Of a DNA stretch of 60,545 nucleotides, positions 37,801 through 45,659 are shown one piece after another. A program made the translations under genes and the position numbers. The notes below the pieces were generated by a model. That model had not been told where the DNA came from. It worked only from the letters and a program-made list of their open reading frames with translations, and searched no databases. The stretch comes from GYS-P2D sp964414425 (lineage in GTDB: Bacteria > Bacteroidota > Bacteroidia > Chitinophagales > Saprospiraceae). Where the stretch lies: contig CAYPWL010000022.1 in assembly GCA_964414425.1 (NCBI GenBank), positions 1-60,545 of the forward strand, read 5' to 3'. Positions within the stretch are counted from its first letter, which is position 1; the number at the start of each line of letters is the position of its first letter.

Positions 37801-39274
37801 AACTGTATACTTATCAATGATGGATGAGCCAGTCGTATGTGATGATGGAGATCCATGTACTATAGGAGATCGGATGCAAGAGGGGTGTCCATGTCGAGGA
37901 TCAGTTGATACCTCAGATTTAGACGAAGACGGTATTCCGGACTGTATTGATCAAGATTTCGTTGTATGTCTTGACGGTGAGACGATGTCGATAGAGCGAG
38001 CTGAGTTAGAAGAGATGCTCGCATTAGGAGCTTCTGCTGGTCCATGTACTGCTGCACAGCAAGCTGATATTAGCGGGGAGACATATACAATCAATAGAGA
38101 AATGATCGAGGACGTCCTTATTACTAAAAATAGTTCTGTTTCTAAACTCACAGATATAGATGGACAGTACGCCTTTAAGTCTAATGAGATGTATATGTCT
38201 TATGAACTGGAGACCTATAAAAATGATGACTCTCTCAATGGCGTCACAGCACTTGATATTGTCCTCATACAGCAGTACTTGTTGGGTCTGAGTGATTTCA
38301 CTGATGCTTCGGACTTCTTGGCATCAGACATTAATAATGATGGTAGGATATCTGCAGTAGATATCGCTGAGCTGAGGCGATTAGTTCTGGGACAGATAGA
38401 TTCTTTCTCTAATCATACGAGTTGGATCTTCATGCCTGCAGACCCCGGCATCAATGAAGATAACCCTTACAATTATGAAACTAAGATCGAGATAGAGGAG
38501 CTCACAGGTCATATGCTTGATCAAGATTGGATCGGAATCAAGATTGGGGATGTGTCTGGCAATGCTAAGACTAATAGTAATAAGGCTCAAGGAAGATCAA
38601 GTAATCAGATCACCATGGCGCTGCCAGATATAACGATATCCTCAATAGAAGAGATTGTTATACCATTCTACATCGATCAGTTCATAGACATGACGGCTAT
38701 GCAGATAACTGTAATGGGGGATTTTGATATTGTAGGGATTAGCTCCAATCAATTGAATGTCTCACCTGAGGATTATATGATAAGTCGAGAGTTGAATAGT
38801 GTAAGGATTGTGTGGACTAATCCTGACATCATAGAGATCAATGATTCTGAACTGTTTTCACTGGTTGTTAGGCCTCAAGAATTGGGTAACTTATCAGAAG
38901 TATTGCATCTGGACATTGACTACGACAATCTCATCTATGATGCAGGGCGCCAAGATTATGAGGTAAATATGGTCTTTTCAGATGAGCTGTCTTCTGAGCA
39001 ATCAGATCTGGACCGTCTCTATCAGAATGAACCCAATCCATTCGTAGATTATACTAATATTCCAATTTATCTGTCTTCTGACCAGCAGGTTACCTTGACT
39101 TTTTATAATGTTTCGGGACAAGTCATACTTGTTAAGGATCCAGTGTTAACTCGAGGCCATCATGAAATCAGAATAGATCGGCGTGAACTCACTGCGGCAT
39201 CTGATATAATCTACTACGAGTTGATCACGGATCAAACGAGAGTAGTGAGATCAATGATTTTAACTTCTTATTAA
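34874..39274 (+). CDS. Large T9SS-secreted protein with DUF11, Ig-like, HYR-like and dockerin-like domains
   Basis: A 1466-residue protein: signal peptide ending near TAQTQ (30), an N-terminal module (156-256) shared with the preceding gene, one DUF11 domain from about 258 (FDLALTKEVV), an Ig-like domain (YSWERDGNPIS..DYGRYTL), HYR-like segments (for example QDVPVGNHEITIKAVDACGN), an Asp-rich segment DTSDLDEDGIPDCID, a dockerin-like pair (about 1121-1175; ASDINNDGRISAVDIAELRR), IKIGDVSGNA, and a type A sorting domain (1382-1466; NEPNPFVDYT..MILTSY). It should be surface-exposed. M6 is an alternative start. Confidence 0.87.
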   Translation: MEASRMPSYNPMRYIWVVLLLCFGLTAQTQEALTSHVSYEILPTCVNPTDDRPASSGSFFILTSFTDLQVDDSGELQENFEITVEDGSPIQFFVDQEQLPYTAIFGPFTIPEDRVERALRVNLRSIDNGIGDELTVSEVLCGIETNNGLNQPGYMCTVDDQFLFAQAQPPPVNGDRHQGGTYVYVLADANGLIRGVNHTGLFNEVDDGSFRIELFSVANHEVESFVGAITLGEPLEVMVSSSCVASCGSYAVEFSCTGFDLALTKEVVGRGIYNVGDTVEYLITIINEGLVPAYGVVVRDLVPAGLRYVPELNRQWDEQALSLPTELIEAEDSTFLSIRMIVDLPATIIEIENIAEIINASDSPNGSSPAFDLDSTPDNANEREDDISSAGIIVLQALCDVTFTADLIDNGPFCIGQPILLEAQATSDNGRLSYSWERDGNPISNESEINITNPTAQDYGRYTLIVADPMGCTASMTLNVEPALEERISCITELNVTVGSDCTLGLRPSMFTLNTVSAINDYILEVTDVQGAIVDLSDVSGNDLSEPLEVRLIHPCSGQTVCWSFVNADFKAEPDVNVYADTLSVFCGTTEMTSATEILERVEGIQSATDFSAMIQSQLCQVKGTISIEDQIFEDVSCGAGTVGRIYSLTANNRTFVLDTAVVSILATPIESVIFPADISGLSCGASYLPQDISSLPMWTDGADTMQLRLVDNGAEDFCRISTTFSDQDSDELCSFGSRKILRSWTVIDWCTDQVISHLQHIYVVDQIAPVISTSTDTVVVALSGRICQGDIDLSAVIDIADNCDLNPEVIVEGYSSDQLFLQDVPVGNHEITIKAVDACGNSAIDTIHVIVTEQTPPVPVTVSQLNVSYNSGTAGWISAELFNNNSADACGPITVQIARATEVNQISSNGTIAVWELRDKCEEDFTTIDRDQDGELTIDEIYRDQILFCCEDLDQEIKVYIRVIDQFGNYAETDATVYLSMMDEPVVCDDGDPCTIGDRMQEGCPCRGSVDTSDLDEDGIPDCIDQDFVVCLDGETMSIERAELEEMLALGASAGPCTAAQQADISGETYTINREMIEDVLITKNSSVSKLTDIDGQYAFKSNEMYMSYELETYKNDDSLNGVTALDIVLIQQYLLGLSDFTDASDFLASDINNDGRISAVDIAELRRLVLGQIDSFSNHTSWIFMPADPGINEDNPYNYETKIEIEELTGHMLDQDWIGIKIGDVSGNAKTNSNKAQGRSSNQITMALPDITISSIEEIVIPFYIDQFIDMTAMQITVMGDFDIVGISSNQLNVSPEDYMISRELNSVRIVWTNPDIIEINDSELFSLVVRPQELGNLSEVLHLDIDYDNLIYDAGRQDYEVNMVFSDELSSEQSDLDRLYQNEPNPFVDYTNIPIYLSSDQQVTLTFYNVSGQVILVKDPVLTRGHHEIRIDRRELTAASDIIYYELITDQTRVVRSMILTSY

Positions 39275-39345
39275 TGTTTTTAACGCTTCTCTAAATAACC
39301 TCTATAGCCATTGCTGAATATTAAGATTAATAAAAACAGCATACT

Positions 39346-39714
39346 ATGAAAGTTAAGAAAAGAGAAGTCGAAATTTATTACAATCCAGGTTCAGTTGCAG
39401 ATCGTCGTACGATTGCTTATGCACAGTCTTTATCGCCTCACATAAAGTCTTACAGCTATGATAAGCTTAAGGTAACGAGCACTAAGTGGTACAATATCAT
39501 TAGCCAGTTAAATGTAGATCCAAAGAGCCTTTTTAATAAAGCCCTTCCGGAGTATCAAAGTAATATCAAAGGCAAAGACCTCGATATGGAAGGGTGGATT
39601 AATGTAATCCAAAGAAACAAGCATCTCTTAAAAGCGCCTATTGCTATGAGGGGACACGCTGTGGTATTGTGCGAGAGCCCAACTGACGTACTGAGATTGA
39701 GTAGCCCTCTTTAG
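39346..39714 (+). CDS. ArsC/Spx-like thioredoxin-fold protein lacking the catalytic cysteine
   Basis: A 122-residue cytoplasmic protein. The end LLKAPIAMRGHAVVLCESPTDVLRL matches the ArsC family pattern 'L.K.PI...G..V.G..P...L'. At the N-terminus, where ArsC and Spx have a cysteine after 'Y..P.C', this one has EIYYNPGSVADRR; the only cysteine is near residue 109. It therefore cannot do the usual arsenate-reductase chemistry. It may be a regulatory or binding relative, as Spx is for RNA polymerase; that is inference. A small hairpin (39703-39718) overlaps the stop. Confidence 0.65.
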   Translation: MKVKKREVEIYYNPGSVADRRTIAYAQSLSPHIKSYSYDKLKVTSTKWYNIISQLNVDPKSLFNKALPEYQSNIKGKDLDMEGWINVIQRNKHLLKAPIAMRGHAVVLCESPTDVLRLSSPL

Positions 39715-39720
39715 GGCTTG
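39703..39720 (+). terminator. Short hairpin overlapping the stop of the ArsC-like gene
   Basis: AGCCCT and AGGGCT pair across CTTT; the TAG stop lies inside. Only TTG follows, so termination would be weak. Confidence 0.3.
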
Positions 39721-39721
39721 C

Positions 39722-41635
39722 TTAATCTGTGACTCTGTCTATATATTCGGTGCAACTTTCTTGCAAGACTTGCAATGTTGCACCGAGATCTACCTCAAAC
39801 CCAGCCTCGAATGAGACGATACCAGCTGACGAAATAATCACATGAGTGGGGGCATCGATGGTATCCATATATACTATATCAAGATTAGATCTGTACTCGT
39901 AATTGTTTGAGTAAGACTGCGAACGGCTTGGATCAGAATCGCATAGGTCACATGGGATACAAGAGGTTCCACCACAGTCTATTTGCTCTTCTCCATTGTC
40001 CAGGATACCATTTGTACAGGGGTCGTCAGCAACGATTGTCTGATCATATCTGAAGTAATACGTGAACCCTTCAGAGGTCCATCTATCATCCCACTCTATG
40101 TAATAGTTTAGCCCCGCTAATACAGGAAAACTATCCACTCCAGAGGCGTATATAAGCCCGATCCCAATATCGCAATGATCATCTTGCAGGAGCAATTGGC
40201 TCAAGTTATCACATGAACCTTCATGGATTATGAATCTCGTATCTACTCCTTGGTTGCAGGCGTTCATGGTGACGTAGCCATCACCTTCGGGTATGAATTG
40301 ATACCATGTTGAGGCATCTGCGTCAGGCTGACTGGGACTTTTTCCCGTTATGGAACCGATAATCTGTATCGTAGTATCTACGCCGCTCACAGCAATAGGG
40401 ATAGCTTCAGAGCAGTTCTTGCCTTCTATGGCGTTGCATTCAGCAACTTTTGATCTTATGAGGTCACCGGGTTCTTGACCGAATCCTCTGGAGAAAAATA
40501 CACCTCCCCGACCCGATAAGTGACAGTTACTCATGATCGTACCTCTCACAGATCCTGGTACTTCAGCACAGGAGTTGTCAATACAATCATCGAGCGCTCT
40601 ATCACCATTAGGCCCCCAACTACAATCATTGGTATGCAGAGAACCCAGGTTATGACCTATTTCATGAGAGATAACATGTGTCTGCAAAGAGTAGTCGCTG
40701 CCATTGGGGACAGTGCTGTTAAGATTAGCGTAAGAATAGGCCCGTGTCTTGTCACAGAAACCATCTACAAAAGCGATACCGCCACTGAGTGCCGGATTGG
40801 TGGATAGGAGTATCGCCAAGTCCGCATTGAACACTTCATCCAGCTCTGATCTGAAATTGTGTATGGCAACGGTTGCATTCTCTTTATGATACGGATCGAC
40901 AGTATCCCACACATGGATATCGTCCACCACTAAGGTTATGTTCTCATTGAGATAGATTACAGACACATCATTCATGAGACTCTGTACATAGTTGATTGTG
41001 TTGGAGATACTTGATCCACGAGATTGATATAAGGCGTAGTCACAATCGATATAGACGCTGACAGTATCCCCATGAGATTGATTCTTATACGCTTTGTCAG
41101 ATGTTTTGTCTGAACCATCATGTTCAGGATTGTGACAGATCCATGATTCGGAGGGTTTCTGAGCACTATTATATAGTGTCAGAGAGCCTTGTGGGGTGGT
41201 TTCTATGATTAAGTTTTCTCCTGCTCGTGCTATGATGCCATTGACCTCCTTACTTGACACATTGAGCGTAACCCAAGATCGATATTCACCTATGATAACC
41301 CCTCGGTACGTTTTAATGGCAGTTTTGTATTTGCCGAGTGAGATGGATTGCTCTCTCAGGATTAGAGTTAGGTTTTTATCATCACCACTTATAGGAAGTT
41401 GGACTTGGATGAGGGAATTAGAAAGCTTATTGGTAAATGCTTTTTTATTAAACTTTAGATTGATGTTGAGGTCTTCATTTGAAATGAATTCAAATACATT
41501 TATAGAGATAGGTGCACCTTTAAGTTTTATTGTAGATTCTATTTCTCTGTACAGAGGCGATTTCTCTGATCTCTGTTGAGCTTGACCCAATAGAGTAATC
41601 TGTAGGCATAATAGCAATAATGCGATGCGTAGCAC
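39722..41635 (-). CDS. Secreted zinc metalloprotease, M12B/reprolysin-like
   Basis: A 637-residue protein: signal peptide (MLRIALLLLCLQITLLGQAQ), a propeptide-like region (about 40-165), then a catalytic domain whose zinc motif HEIGHNLGSLH (residues 324-334) has all three histidines and the catalytic glutamate. The later part has a bacterial pre-peptidase-like domain (TWYQFIPEGDGYVTMNAC) and CDSDPSRSQSYSN before a short beta-rich end (SFEAGFEVDLGATLQV). There is no type A or B sorting domain, so it may be released to the periplasm or exported by another route. It is divergent from the DUF3089 gene. Confidence 0.85.
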   Translation of the reverse strand: MLRIALLLLCLQITLLGQAQQRSEKSPLYREIESTIKLKGAPISINVFEFISNEDLNINLKFNKKAFTNKLSNSLIQVQLPISGDDKNLTLILREQSISLGKYKTAIKTYRGVIIGEYRSWVTLNVSSKEVNGIIARAGENLIIETTPQGSLTLYNSAQKPSESWICHNPEHDGSDKTSDKAYKNQSHGDTVSVYIDCDYALYQSRGSSISNTINYVQSLMNDVSVIYLNENITLVVDDIHVWDTVDPYHKENATVAIHNFRSELDEVFNADLAILLSTNPALSGGIAFVDGFCDKTRAYSYANLNSTVPNGSDYSLQTHVISHEIGHNLGSLHTNDCSWGPNGDRALDDCIDNSCAEVPGSVRGTIMSNCHLSGRGGVFFSRGFGQEPGDLIRSKVAECNAIEGKNCSEAIPIAVSGVDTTIQIIGSITGKSPSQPDADASTWYQFIPEGDGYVTMNACNQGVDTRFIIHEGSCDNLSQLLLQDDHCDIGIGLIYASGVDSFPVLAGLNYYIEWDDRWTSEGFTYYFRYDQTIVADDPCTNGILDNGEEQIDCGGTSCIPCDLCDSDPSRSQSYSNNYEYRSNLDIVYMDTIDAPTHVIISSAGIVSFEAGFEVDLGATLQVLQESCTEYIDRVTD

Positions 41636-41872
41636 GGTAATAGCTTTTGATAGTTACCGATTGCTATCTACTTGGATGATTTTTGGGTTGTCGACATGGT
41701 TAGGATATACAGTGTCTACGGCTTAGATTGTATTTTATTTTTTGGGTGTGGTAAAGATTCTCGATAACCTTTATAAGACATAGTTTGTTAAGATATTGGT
41801 CTGCTAATTAGGCGACGTAAATATAGAAACAGCGACCATCTTTGGTCAATTAAGCGAAACATACAGCGGCAA

Positions 41873-42934
41873 ATGCAAAAGGAAAAATCATATATAAAAT
41901 CTACAAATTCGTCGTATAACTACTTACTATTAGCAGTGTTGGCACTGTTTACATTACAATCCTGTAAGTCCTATCCGTCAGCGAGTGAGGATACATCTCA
42001 GAGTAAGGTAAAGCTGGATTATAGTCAGTTGAAGTACTGGGCTGCTCATCCTGACAAAAGCGACCCTTCGGATCAAGTGCCAGAGTCTGAATCATATGCG
42101 ATTCCTGACACGGATACAGACATCTTCTTTATACATCCGACTACTTATACAAGCTACAAGGGGGATGTCATGTGGAATGCGGATATCTCTAATCAAGACC
42201 TCAATGATCGCACTGACAAGACCACGATACAATACCAAGCGAGCGCATTTAACTCTGGCGGGAGGGTATATGCACCTAGATATAGACAAGCGCATATCGA
42301 AGCCTTTTATACGACCAATAGAGCAGAGGGTAAACGGGCACTTGAATACGCCTATAATAATGTCAGGGAGGCATTTGAGTATTATCTAAATCATCAGAAC
42401 CAAGGCAGGAATATCATCATCGCATCGCATAGCCAAGGCACGACTCACGCCAAAGTACTCCTCAAAGAGTTTTTTGATGGTACTGAATTACAAAATCAGT
42501 TGACGGCGGCATATATCATTGGTATACCTGTAGCTAAAGATGAGTTCGCATATATACCGACATGTCAATCCTCAGATGATGTAGGATGCTACGTGTCATG
42601 GCGTACGTTTAGGACTGGGAACTATCCACCCTATGGCTCAGGTGGCGATACGACGTCTGTAGTCAACCCTCTATCATGGAAAACCTCTACTGAATTGGTA
42701 TCAAGGGATCAAAATACTGGTGCCGTGCTGCGAAATTTTGATAAGGTATATCCACAGCTCGTAGACGCACAGATCAGTGAGGGTGTCTTATGGGTTAATA
42801 AACCCAAGTTTCCTTGGAGTTTTTTATTCACCACTAAGAATTATCACATTGTAGATATCAACTTGTTTTACATGGATATCCGTCAGAACGTAGTCGAGCG
42901 TATTGAGGCATTCAAAAAAACAATCAAAAACTAA
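41873..42934 (+). CDS. DUF3089 lipoprotein, alpha/beta-hydrolase-like
   Basis: A 353-residue protein with a hydrophobic stretch ending in FTLQSCKSY, a lipobox. The DUF3089 features are DTDIFFIHPTTY near the N-terminus, APRYRQAHIEAFY, and the serine-hydrolase elbow IIASHSQGTTHA. The family has an alpha/beta-hydrolase fold with unknown substrates. The signal starts 25-30 residues in, so a downstream start could be considered, but no closer in-frame ATG is obvious. Its last 11 bases overlap the end of the convergent membrane-protein gene. Confidence 0.83.
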   Translation: MQKEKSYIKSTNSSYNYLLLAVLALFTLQSCKSYPSASEDTSQSKVKLDYSQLKYWAAHPDKSDPSDQVPESESYAIPDTDTDIFFIHPTTYTSYKGDVMWNADISNQDLNDRTDKTTIQYQASAFNSGGRVYAPRYRQAHIEAFYTTNRAEGKRALEYAYNNVREAFEYYLNHQNQGRNIIIASHSQGTTHAKVLLKEFFDGTELQNQLTAAYIIGIPVAKDEFAYIPTCQSSDDVGCYVSWRTFRTGNYPPYGSGGDTTSVVNPLSWKTSTELVSRDQNTGAVLRNFDKVYPQLVDAQISEGVLWVNKPKFPWSFLFTTKNYHIVDINLFYMDIRQNVVERIEAFKKTIKN

Positions 42935-43724
42935 CGAGCGGGATTCCTGCCAGAGCCTGCGTAGTGAGTAGGTAGATGATCAGTGCATATAGCCCAGCTA
43001 TTGCCGTGATCCATAGTTTCTGTGCAGATCGCTTTGCGATTTTTTCTTTGATCCAAAAGGCGCATAGTGGGATGATCTGAATGGCGTGTAATCCTAAGAA
43101 GTGGCCAATACGTACATCTCCACCTGTTGTACTCCAGTTTACAAATGGAAGACCTGCACCGCCATCTGCTACGCCCACGGCATGTTGTCCATTGGAGATC
43201 ATTATACCACCGATAAGATTGCCGGCTATAAATACGAGTAATCCCAATCGGACGCCTAAGAGATAGCTCGGATGGAGATTATCATGCTTAAAGTAGTACA
43301 TGAAGGTCAGGATAAAGATCAGGACTGTATTAAGCATAATCATGATGCCCATGACTGCGAACATCAGTGAGTCTATATCTGTGTCAAAATTAAAATGACT
43401 CTTGACCGCCCGAGCGCCTTGAACGAAGATGATGATCATCTCAATAAACATGACAAAAAAGACGGTCCATTTCAGTGTGCTCTTGAGCTTAGGCCACCTG
43501 GTGATATCATGCAGCAGATAGGAAAAAGTCCAAATGTATATAGCCGTTGATATAAAAAACTTTATGGGTTTAATCCAGGTGTTAATGCCGAGGACGGTGC
43601 GATCGTCAACCATCAACGGGATGACCATAAGCGCTGCGATAATAAACAAAATCAAGCCGCCCCAGTATAACAACTGACTGCGTGACCTGAGCTCTGCAAA
43701 GAATTGAGTTGAAGTTGTACTCAT
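42924..43724 (-). CDS. Integral membrane protein of unknown function
   Basis: A 266-residue protein with about seven hydrophobic segments. A conserved-looking loop, SNGQHAVGVADGGAGLPFVN, followed by RIGHFLGLHAIQIIP, carries three histidines near membrane faces and may bind a metal, haem or quinone; that is inference. No family name is certain. The upstream neighbour (35 bases away, same strand) is an ABA4-like membrane protein, so the two probably form an operon. Confidence 0.7.
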   Translation of the reverse strand: MSTTSTQFFAELRSRSQLLYWGGLILFIIAALMVIPLMVDDRTVLGINTWIKPIKFFISTAIYIWTFSYLLHDITRWPKLKSTLKWTVFFVMFIEMIIIFVQGARAVKSHFNFDTDIDSLMFAVMGIMIMLNTVLIFILTFMYYFKHDNLHPSYLLGVRLGLLVFIAGNLIGGIMISNGQHAVGVADGGAGLPFVNWSTTGGDVRIGHFLGLHAIQIIPLCAFWIKEKIAKRSAQKLWITAIAGLYALIIYLLTTQALAGIPLVSF

Positions 43725-43759
43725 GTGATGATATTTGGAGATTTATCAAGATTATTAAA

Positions 43760-44212
43760 CTATTCTGGTGAATAGTCGAAGTTTTCGTGGTCAAATTTTT
43801 GGGTCTTAATATTGCGTATGGTGATATATAGAAATAGCCCAACAGGTCCCGCCAAAAAGGTCAATAATTGACAGGGCAACAATACCAATCGATGTATACC
43901 GTGACGCATAGCGTCGTTGTATTCCCAAGTGCCTAACCATAAGTCGAACGCCAGATAATGTACCCATCCAAGCAGGATCAGATTCTTGTTTTTAAAGAGA
44001 ATTTCCAATTCTTCCAAAGACCCAAAACCACCTTCGCCCATCTCATTAAAATGTGTTACCATCAGGAACAAGTACAACCCACTCAGGAGAATAGGAATTG
44101 CTGCGCCTTGGACTAATATCCTGGTATATTCCCATCGAGGAACCAAGATCAGGAGTGCCCAACCGAGCATAGCAACGAGGTTAGCAATAGAAAATAGTTG
44201 ATCTACATCCAT
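43760..44212 (-). CDS. ABA4-like (DUF4281) membrane protein
   Basis: A 150-residue protein with four hydrophobic segments. The stretch GWVHYLAFDLWLGTWEYNDA followed by GIHRLVLLPCQLLTFLAGPVG is typical of the ABA4 family, whose plant member is needed to make neoxanthin. Bacterial homologues have no established reaction. No carotenoid gene lies in this window, so a pigment role would be a guess. It is 35 bases upstream of the seven-span membrane protein gene. Confidence 0.75.
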   Translation of the reverse strand: MDVDQLFSIANLVAMLGWALLILVPRWEYTRILVQGAAIPILLSGLYLFLMVTHFNEMGEGGFGSLEELEILFKNKNLILLGWVHYLAFDLWLGTWEYNDAMRHGIHRLVLLPCQLLTFLAGPVGLFLYITIRNIKTQKFDHENFDYSPE

Positions 44213-44289
44213 GGTTGATTGAATTTTCTCTGCTGAACTTACTCAAAAAGGCAAGGAGTAAGACATGTTTTTCACCCTATAAATAGATT

Positions 44290-44323
44290 TTTGGTTTCGT
44301 TCCAATCTTTTAATGGACATTTG
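44290..44323 (+). promoter_or_regulatory. Candidate promoter of the FKBP lipoprotein operon
   Basis: TTTG (44290-44293) and GACATTTG (44316-44323, 7 of 8 to TAnnTTTG) are 22 bases apart, fitting the Bacteroidota -33/-7 layout. The first gene starts about 37 bases further. Confidence 0.45.
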
Positions 44324-44360
44324 TGGATTCTTATGCGTTCTTGATTAAACTCAATTTATT

Positions 44361-44798
44361 ATGAGACTTACATATCTGCTTACACTCGTATTCTTATTTG
44401 CTATTACCACCAGTTGTAGCGATGGTGATGATGTAAGCTCTTTAAGAATATCGGATTACGTGGAGGAAAACAATCTAACCACCATAGTCACTCAAAGTGG
44501 TCTGAACTATATCATTACTCGAGAGGGTACTGGTGCAAGACCTAATGAGAACTCTGATGTTACTGTCAATTTTGTAGGATACTTCTTGAATGGCGAGACT
44601 TTTGATTCTGGTGACAATGTCACGTTTAATCTTCAAGAGGTAATCAGAGGATGGACAGAGGGTATGCAGTTTGTCACAGAGGGTGGGGCTATCACCTTGT
44701 TGGTGCCTTTTAACTTAGGATTTGGCTCATTTCAGAGAGGAGATATACCGCCTAATACCAATATAGGCTTTGACATAGAGTTAATATCTGTCAATTAA
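44361..44798 (+). CDS. FKBP-type peptidyl-prolyl isomerase lipoprotein (one domain)
   Basis: A 145-residue protein with lipoprotein signal LVFLFAITTSC, then SDGDD, which resembles the Bacteroidota surface lipoprotein export signal. The FKBP domain keeps the TFDSGD acidic pocket residue, VIRGWTEGMQ and IPPNTNIGFDIEL. The family catalyses proline cis-trans isomerisation or acts as a folding helper in the envelope. It is the first of four tandem FKBP genes, with 16 bases to the next, and the only one with a single domain. Confidence 0.85.
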   Translation: MRLTYLLTLVFLFAITTSCSDGDDVSSLRISDYVEENNLTTIVTQSGLNYIITREGTGARPNENSDVTVNFVGYFLNGETFDSGDNVTFNLQEVIRGWTEGMQFVTEGGAITLLVPFNLGFGSFQRGDIPPNTNIGFDIELISVN

Positions 44799-44814
44799 TA
44801 TAGCAAACTTAAAC

Positions 44815-45654
44815 TTGATGACACTCAAAAGATTCGGCTTCGGCCTACTGATGCTGCTAGGTATACTATTCGTGCAGTGTAGCTCTGATGATGACAGTGA
44901 GCAGGTTATACAAGATTATATCGAAAGTCAGGATCTGGCCTTTGATCGAACAGCGAGCGGGCTGTATGTCGCACTTGAGAGATCTACAGGTAGCACACTG
45001 ATTAATGAGAGCGAATTCATACGGTTTGAGTTGCGACGTACTGATCTTAATGAGACCGTAGGGCTTAACACATTTGATACGGATGATCTTATCACTACTG
45101 AGGTTCTTGCATTTCCTCCAGGTATAGTTGAGGCATTTCAGTTGATGGGACCTGGCGATCTTGGGACATTTATCCTTCCGCCGAGTCTTTCTGGAGGAGG
45201 ATTGCAAGAGGGCGAAGCACTTGTCTATCAAATTGAAATTATCGATGTGTTTGATAATTTGGCTGCATATAATGAAGAACTGATTACTGACTATCTCGCG
45301 GAGAATAATATTACTACGGCCCAGCGTATGGACAATGGACTATATATCAAGATTGACGAGCCTGGTAATGACGTAAGGCCAGATGTGAGTTCAACAATTG
45401 TGATTGACTACCAAGGGTACCTATTAAATGATGACGTATTCGATTCATCCTTTGAGCGGGGTGTCCCTAATACTTTTGCGCTTGCCGCACTCATAGAAGG
45501 CTGGCAGATTGGATTACAATCATTTGGCGAGGGTGGCCAGGGGATGTTATTTATTCCATCCAATCTTGGATTTGGGAGAAACGGCACTGGGAATATTCCT
45601 CCCAATGCACCTATCGCATTTGATATCCAGTTGATATCGGTAGAACAACCCTAA
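44815..45654 (+). CDS. FKBP-type lipoprotein with one degenerate and one well-kept domain
   Basis: A 279-residue protein with lipobox LLGILFVQC, followed by SSDDDSE. Residues about 30-140 form an FKBP-like domain with poor active-site match (GPGDLGTFILPPS); residues about 150-279 form a better one (VFDSSF, LIEGWQIGLQ, FGRNGTGNIPPNAPIAFDI). Second gene of the tandem set; five bases separate it from the third. Confidence 0.8.
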   Translation: MMTLKRFGFGLLMLLGILFVQCSSDDDSEQVIQDYIESQDLAFDRTASGLYVALERSTGSTLINESEFIRFELRRTDLNETVGLNTFDTDDLITTEVLAFPPGIVEAFQLMGPGDLGTFILPPSLSGGGLQEGEALVYQIEIIDVFDNLAAYNEELITDYLAENNITTAQRMDNGLYIKIDEPGNDVRPDVSSTIVIDYQGYLLNDDVFDSSFERGVPNTFALAALIEGWQIGLQSFGEGGQGMLFIPSNLGFGRNGTGNIPPNAPIAFDIQLISVEQP

Positions 45655-45659
45655 GCAGT

